64,000 nt of DNA, taken from NCBI GenBank assembly GCA_910585075.1, contig CAJUED010000006.1, forward strand, positions 1 through 64,000, read 5' to 3'. Both the position numbers and the translations under genes were made by a program. This DNA is from an uncultured Lachnospiraceae bacterium (GTDB taxonomy: Bacteria; Bacillota; Clostridia; Lachnospirales; Lachnospiraceae). Shown piece after piece: positions 60,160 through 64,000 of this stretch (positions within the stretch are counted from its first letter, which is position 1; each line of letters begins with the position of its first letter). The notes under the pieces are model-generated. The model had not been told where the DNA came from. It ran no database searches and worked only from the letters and a program-made list of their open reading frames with translations.

Positions 60160-63054
60160 ATGAACAGAAAAATTGCAAAATCTTTGGGTGTACTGCTGCT
60201 GCTTATTGCAGTGGCAGTAACCCAAGTACCTGTATCAGATGTGGAAGCTGTGGCAATCGCGTCTGATTTTGAAATGGATGGAAATAAGTTAATGAAGTAT
60301 TCAGGCACTGCGGATGTAGTGTCTATTCCTGATGGAGTCAAGGAAATAGGGGAAGAAGCCTTTGCAGGGAATGATAATCTGATTAAGGTTAATATTGAAG
60401 GCGATGTGAAATCCGTTGGATACCGGGCATTTGCCGACTGCGATAATCTTCGGACAATTGTGGTGGGAGACGGAGTGGAGGAAATAGAGACTGCGGCTTT
60501 CAGCAACAATAAGGAACTGATAAATGTAACCCTGGGAGCGGGGGTGAAAAGGCTGGGAACCGGGGTTTTTGCCGGTGACAGCCAGTTAAAGGATTTGAGT
60601 CTTTCCGAGGATAATAATTCTTTTCATTATTCCAACGGTATTTTGTATGACAGTGAGGAAACCAAGGTTTATTTGCTGCTCCCTGCTTATGAAAAGGGAG
60701 CCTATACCCTTCCCAGCACAGTTACGGAAATCGCAGGATATGCTTTTTGGGGGAATCCTTATCTGGAAAAGGTGACTTTGGGAAGCGGCCTTTATGAAGT
60801 ACCGGCCTATGCTTTCTCCAATTGTATGAATTTAAGAGAAGTGGAGATTCCCCTGACGGTCAGAGGAATCGGGGCCAAGGCTTTTGAAGACTGTGTGAAT
60901 CTTGGCAGAGTTACTTTACCTGATTCTATGGCGCAGATCAGCGATTCGGCTTTTGACGGCTGCCCAAACGTGGAGTTTACGGCAACGCCGGGTACCTACG
61001 GAGCGGAGTTCGCGGCGGCCCGCAAGACTTCCGAAGTGGAGGAAGTGGAATATGAGGATGTACAGGATGCAGAAGTGATAGACGCTGACGCAATTACAAA
61101 TCCGGGACAGAGCGGAGATGTGCAGAACCAATCCTCGCAGACGGAAGAAAACGGTGCGGACGTTGAGTCTGGGCAGACATCTTCCCCGCAGCCGGATGAA
61201 GCCGGTTCTGATGGAGAAAATGTACAGAGTTCGTCTCCACAACCGGAAGATAGTAAAGGGGAAGGAACGGAAGGTCAGACAGAGGAGGATGATGGCGAGC
61301 CTTCACCCACACCTGAATCTGATATGAAATCCGTTACGGAAACCATTACCAATAAAACGCTGCTTGGCCAGTCCAGCATTGTTTCCGGAAGGGCGGTTAT
61401 CTTTATTGACAACCGGCAGTCCAGGGTATTGGACGGCAATCAGAGTTCCGGAAGGATTGATTTATCCGGTATGGAAAGCGTCCCTGATGGGACAGGGGAT
61501 GATGGTACTGCGGCACCACAGGAAACTGCAGGACAGACCGCGGAAAGACTGGTGGACAATGCCCAGAAGGGGAAAGATTTTCCCAAGTATACGATTGTAA
61601 ATGACAGGAAAATTGCTTCACAGGCCTTTTATCAGGACAGTGAGCTTACGGAATACGAGATTGGAGAGGGGATTACGGAGATTGGTGAATTTGCCTTTGC
61701 CAGGTCGGGTCTTACCTCGGTGACGATTCCGGAAGGGGTGACGAGGATTGAATACGGTGCTTTTTATCACTGTGATAATTTGAAGGATGTGACGCTGCCG
61801 AATTCTATTGTTGAGATAGAGCCTTATGCTTTTGACAAAACCGCTTTTACGGAAAATAGTACCGAGCCCTTTTTGGTGGCAGGGGATGGCATTTTAATCG
61901 CTTACCATGGGTCTGACAGCGTGGTGAATATACCGGCAGGGGTAAAGCAGATTGGCCCTGGCGTATTTAAAGACCACGCAGGGATTACGGCGGTAAATCT
62001 TCCCTCTACGGTACAAGTAATTGGTGAGGAAGCCTTCATGAACTGCAGAAATTTAAAGACGGTAAATGGAGGAGAAAATATTGTAAAGGTGAAGGACAGG
62101 GCGTTTATGAACTGTCCTCTGTCCAAAGTGGTGATTCCGGCTTCCATGGAGGAAGTGGGAATTGGGGCTTATGCCCTTTCGAACGGAACGGACACGGTGG
62201 TCTTTGAGGGTGGTGAACTGCCGAAGCTTTCCGCAGGAAAGACGGCGGGGAGAATTGCCAATGAGGAATACCGTACTTATGCCTTTGCAAATATAAAAAA
62301 TGCAATTGTTCCTGACAATATGAGCAGTTTTGAAGGGACGGTTTTGGAAAATGGCACTTATGGTTTTAACGGTATCATTTCCGGAGAGTCGGGAAACCAG
62401 GTGGCTGACAACAGCCAGGGCGTTTCCGTAACAGAAGAAAGTGGCGTTGTGCTGCAAATAAATAGCAGCACCATACCGGAGGGTGCAAACGCAAATGCGG
62501 AGATTCCCGGAAACGAAGGCAGCTATGTGCTTAAGATAAATGACTCGGAAGATGCGGCTGCAGAACTTTCCGCAGCTTACGGGGAACTGTATGGGGGGAG
62601 AACTCCTTCAGGTCTGTCCGCTTATGAGATTTCTCTTTTTGAGGCATCCGGAAATATACCCATCAGCAGACTTGGTAAACAGTCGGCTACGGTACAGGTC
62701 AAGTTGCCGACCGGCTTAAGCGCATCGGATGATCTGCATGTGGTTACCTTAGACCAGGACGGCCAGTTAGAGGCGGTGGAGCATAGAATTGTTCCTATGG
62801 AAGATGGAGATTACATTCAGTTTACAACTAACCATTTTTCACCTTTTGGCATATACCGCTCCACAACCATAAACGGTCAGGCGGTGGTGACCGACGGAAA
62901 GGCAGTGATTACCAGTTTGTCAGGAAATAAGGATGATACGCCTGACACAGGTGACTTTGTTCATCCCAAGTGGTTTTTGGCTCTAGGACTGTTCGCTTGC
63001 TCGATTTCCCTGTTCTTTTATAAGGGAAAGCGCAGGCAGAGCCGAATTCGTTAA
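60160..63054 (+). CDS. BspA-like leucine-rich-repeat surface protein (964 aa)
   Basis: An exported protein with a signal peptide (1-28), two LRR_5 blocks (about 30-275 and 485-720; phrases VKEIGEEAFAGNDNL, ITEIGEFAFARSGL) and an acidic Ser/Gln/Pro linker (290-400). A C-terminal domain ending HFSPFGIYRS matches the same domain in the 1780-aa neighbour. The end is PDTGD followed by HPKWFL, a hydrophobic helix and KGKRRQSRIR, a sortase signal almost identical to the neighbour's. AGGAG lies 6 nt before the ATG and the gap to the previous gene is 8 nt, so they are co-translated. Likely a second substrate of the same sortase. Confidence 0.87.
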   Translation: MNRKIAKSLGVLLLLIAVAVTQVPVSDVEAVAIASDFEMDGNKLMKYSGTADVVSIPDGVKEIGEEAFAGNDNLIKVNIEGDVKSVGYRAFADCDNLRTIVVGDGVEEIETAAFSNNKELINVTLGAGVKRLGTGVFAGDSQLKDLSLSEDNNSFHYSNGILYDSEETKVYLLLPAYEKGAYTLPSTVTEIAGYAFWGNPYLEKVTLGSGLYEVPAYAFSNCMNLREVEIPLTVRGIGAKAFEDCVNLGRVTLPDSMAQISDSAFDGCPNVEFTATPGTYGAEFAAARKTSEVEEVEYEDVQDAEVIDADAITNPGQSGDVQNQSSQTEENGADVESGQTSSPQPDEAGSDGENVQSSSPQPEDSKGEGTEGQTEEDDGEPSPTPESDMKSVTETITNKTLLGQSSIVSGRAVIFIDNRQSRVLDGNQSSGRIDLSGMESVPDGTGDDGTAAPQETAGQTAERLVDNAQKGKDFPKYTIVNDRKIASQAFYQDSELTEYEIGEGITEIGEFAFARSGLTSVTIPEGVTRIEYGAFYHCDNLKDVTLPNSIVEIEPYAFDKTAFTENSTEPFLVAGDGILIAYHGSDSVVNIPAGVKQIGPGVFKDHAGITAVNLPSTVQVIGEEAFMNCRNLKTVNGGENIVKVKDRAFMNCPLSKVVIPASMEEVGIGAYALSNGTDTVVFEGGELPKLSAGKTAGRIANEEYRTYAFANIKNAIVPDNMSSFEGTVLENGTYGFNGIISGESGNQVADNSQGVSVTEESGVVLQINSSTIPEGANANAEIPGNEGSYVLKINDSEDAAAELSAAYGELYGGRTPSGLSAYEISLFEASGNIPISRLGKQSATVQVKLPTGLSASDDLHVVTLDQDGQLEAVEHRIVPMEDGDYIQFTTNHFSPFGIYRSTTINGQAVVTDGKAVITSLSGNKDDTPDTGDFVHPKWFLALGLFACSISLFFYKGKRRQSRIR

Positions 63055-63076
63055 TGAATTTAATAAGAACTGTTTC

Positions 63077-63117
63077 AAACTCCCGGCATATGATATAGAA
63101 AAAGCCGGGAGTTTTTT
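63077..63117 (+). terminator. Terminator after the LRR genes, overlapping the next ribosome binding site
   Basis: AAACTCCCGGC (63077-63087) pairs perfectly with GCCGGGAGTTT (63104-63114), followed by TTTAT. The 3' arm contains GGGAG, 6 nt before the ATG of the subtilase at 63118. Confidence 0.85.
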
Positions 63118-64000
63118 ATGCTTCGGGTAAGAAGGCAAGTTGGATGCAGTGATGAACTTGTGGCGTCCTGCGGTGACAAGGGCGTGACCATAGCGATGTT
63201 GGATACCGGGGTGTCTTTACACCCTGATTTTGATAATAGAATTATTGCTTTTCGGGATTTTGTAAATGGGAAAAACCGGATTTATGATGACAGCGGCCAT
63301 GGAACACACGTGGCAGGATGCATTGGCGGCAGTGGCTGGATTTCAGGGGGAAAGTATCGTGGAATTGCCCCATACAGCAGGCTTGTGGTTGGAAAGGTCC
63401 TTGACAGGAACGGGGATGGCAATGTTGACGTGATGGCCAGAGGCCTTGAGTGGGTACTTGAAAAACAGAAAGAGTATCAGATTCGCATCCTCAATATTTC
63501 CATTGGAATGGGTGAGAATACGGAAAAGGACAGGATGGAAAAGCTGATCAGGCTGGTGGATGAAGCCTGGAAACAGGGGCTTATCGTGGTGTGTGCCGCA
63601 GGAAATATGGGACCTGCCCCTATGACAATCTCTCCCCTTGGGGCAAGGCGGAATGTGATAACGGTAGGATGCCACGAGGGCGGATACTTTAGGGATAACA
63701 GACACCTTTGCGAGGAGTATTCCAGCCGGGGGCCCAGCCCTTATGCCATGAAAAAACCGGATGTGGTAGCACCGGGAACAGATATTGTCTCCTGCAATGC
63801 AGGGATTATCAGGCGTGGGAGGAGTTACAGAAACGCTTATATCGCCAAAAGCGGCACTTCAATGGCAACCCCTGTGGTATCGGGGGCTCTTGGACTTTTG
63901 CTCCAGAAATATCCCTTTTATACAAATGAGCAGGCAAAGCAGAAGCTTTTGTATACGGCCAGGGACTTGAATGAGCCCTGGTGCAAGCAGGGGTGGGGGA
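63118..64000 (+). CDS. Subtilisin-like serine protease (S8), truncated by the window
   Basis: At least 294 residues, open to the right edge. The catalytic triad is visible: Asp in IAMLDTGVSLHP (about 34), His in DSGHGTHVAG (about 63) and Ser in SGTSMATPVVSG (about 246). The oxyanion Asn lies in VCAAGNMGP. There is no signal peptide and almost no propeptide before the catalytic domain, which suggests a cytoplasmic or otherwise unusual subtilase, or a start that I have misplaced. The ATG at 63118 uses GGGAG from the terminator stem as ribosome binding site; no better start exists downstream. It may process or degrade surface proteins of the adjoining operon. Confidence 0.85.
   Translation, partial: MLRVRRQVGCSDELVASCGDKGVTIAMLDTGVSLHPDFDNRIIAFRDFVNGKNRIYDDSGHGTHVAGCIGGSGWISGGKYRGIAPYSRLVVGKVLDRNGDGNVDVMARGLEWVLEKQKEYQIRILNISIGMGENTEKDRMEKLIRLVDEAWKQGLIVVCAAGNMGPAPMTISPLGARRNVITVGCHEGGYFRDNRHLCEEYSSRGPSPYAMKKPDVVAPGTDIVSCNAGIIRRGRSYRNAYIAKSGTSMATPVVSGALGLLLQKYPFYTNEQAKQKLLYTARDLNEPWCKQGWG

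Noticed and set aside
1..64000. tRNA or rRNA genes as attachment sites
   Set aside because: No cloverleaf-forming sequence with a TTCGAATC-type T-loop and acceptor stem was recognised near either element end.

Overview
The window looks like a Lachnospiraceae (Clostridium cluster XIVa, Firmicutes) chromosome. Three things support this: strong AGGAGG-type ribosome binding sites, the clustering of gap-pgk-tpiA, nifS-nifU-mnmA, aroF-tyrA, an EF-G paralogue and leuS, and BspA-like leucine-rich surface proteins next to a class B sortase. I cannot name the genus or species from the sequence alone. The right-hand 39 kb is ordinary mid-GC chromosome. The left-hand 25 kb is AT-rich and made of integrative elements.

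Positions 1-25146 hold two Tn916-type integrative elements in tandem at one target, the 5' end of a low-molecular-weight protein tyrosine phosphatase (LMW-PTP) gene. Element A (left end outside the window or not recognised, right end about 8944) carries an XRE regulator, a replication-initiator-like gene, a small HTH gene, a two-gene leftward cargo operon of unknown function, an excisionase and an integrase. It ends in a 12-codon copy of the LMW-PTP start. Element B (about 8945-25146) is an integrative mobilizable element. It has a 150-aa gene behind four iterons, mobC-mobA with a likely oriT, a VirD4-like coupling protein, a DUF5688 protein, an ArdC/IrrE-like metalloprotease, several small regulators, two lipoproteins, a second replication initiator, an excisionase and two integrases in a row. 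It ends exactly where the intact LMW-PTP gene (25120-25587) begins. Each element therefore supplies the ribosome binding site and first codons of the target gene.

Positions 25600-36800 are housekeeping: a small hypothetical, two GNAT acetyltransferases, a SpoVB/MurJ-type flippase, nifS-nifU-mnmA (sulfur transfer to Fe-S clusters and tRNA), a PHP-type histidinol phosphatase and the glycolytic cluster gap-pgk-tpiA. The gap leader contains three tandem copies of a 34-bp repeat (period 36-37 bp) that recurs singly at three other intergenic sites. Positions 37000-42100 form a low-GC island with two paralogous lipoproteins, followed by a glycosyltransferase, a radical SAM protein and a VanZ-like protein.

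Positions 42100-53140 carry aroF-tyrA, an EF-G paralogue with altered G-motifs, a large membrane-anchored protein of unknown function, leuS, a coupled pair of unknown genes and a Cys/Gly-rich small protein. Positions 53500-64000 form a surface-display cluster: sortase B, two large leucine-rich-repeat proteins sharing an unusual sorting signal, and a subtilisin-like protease cut by the window edge. No rRNA, tRNA or CRISPR array was seen.
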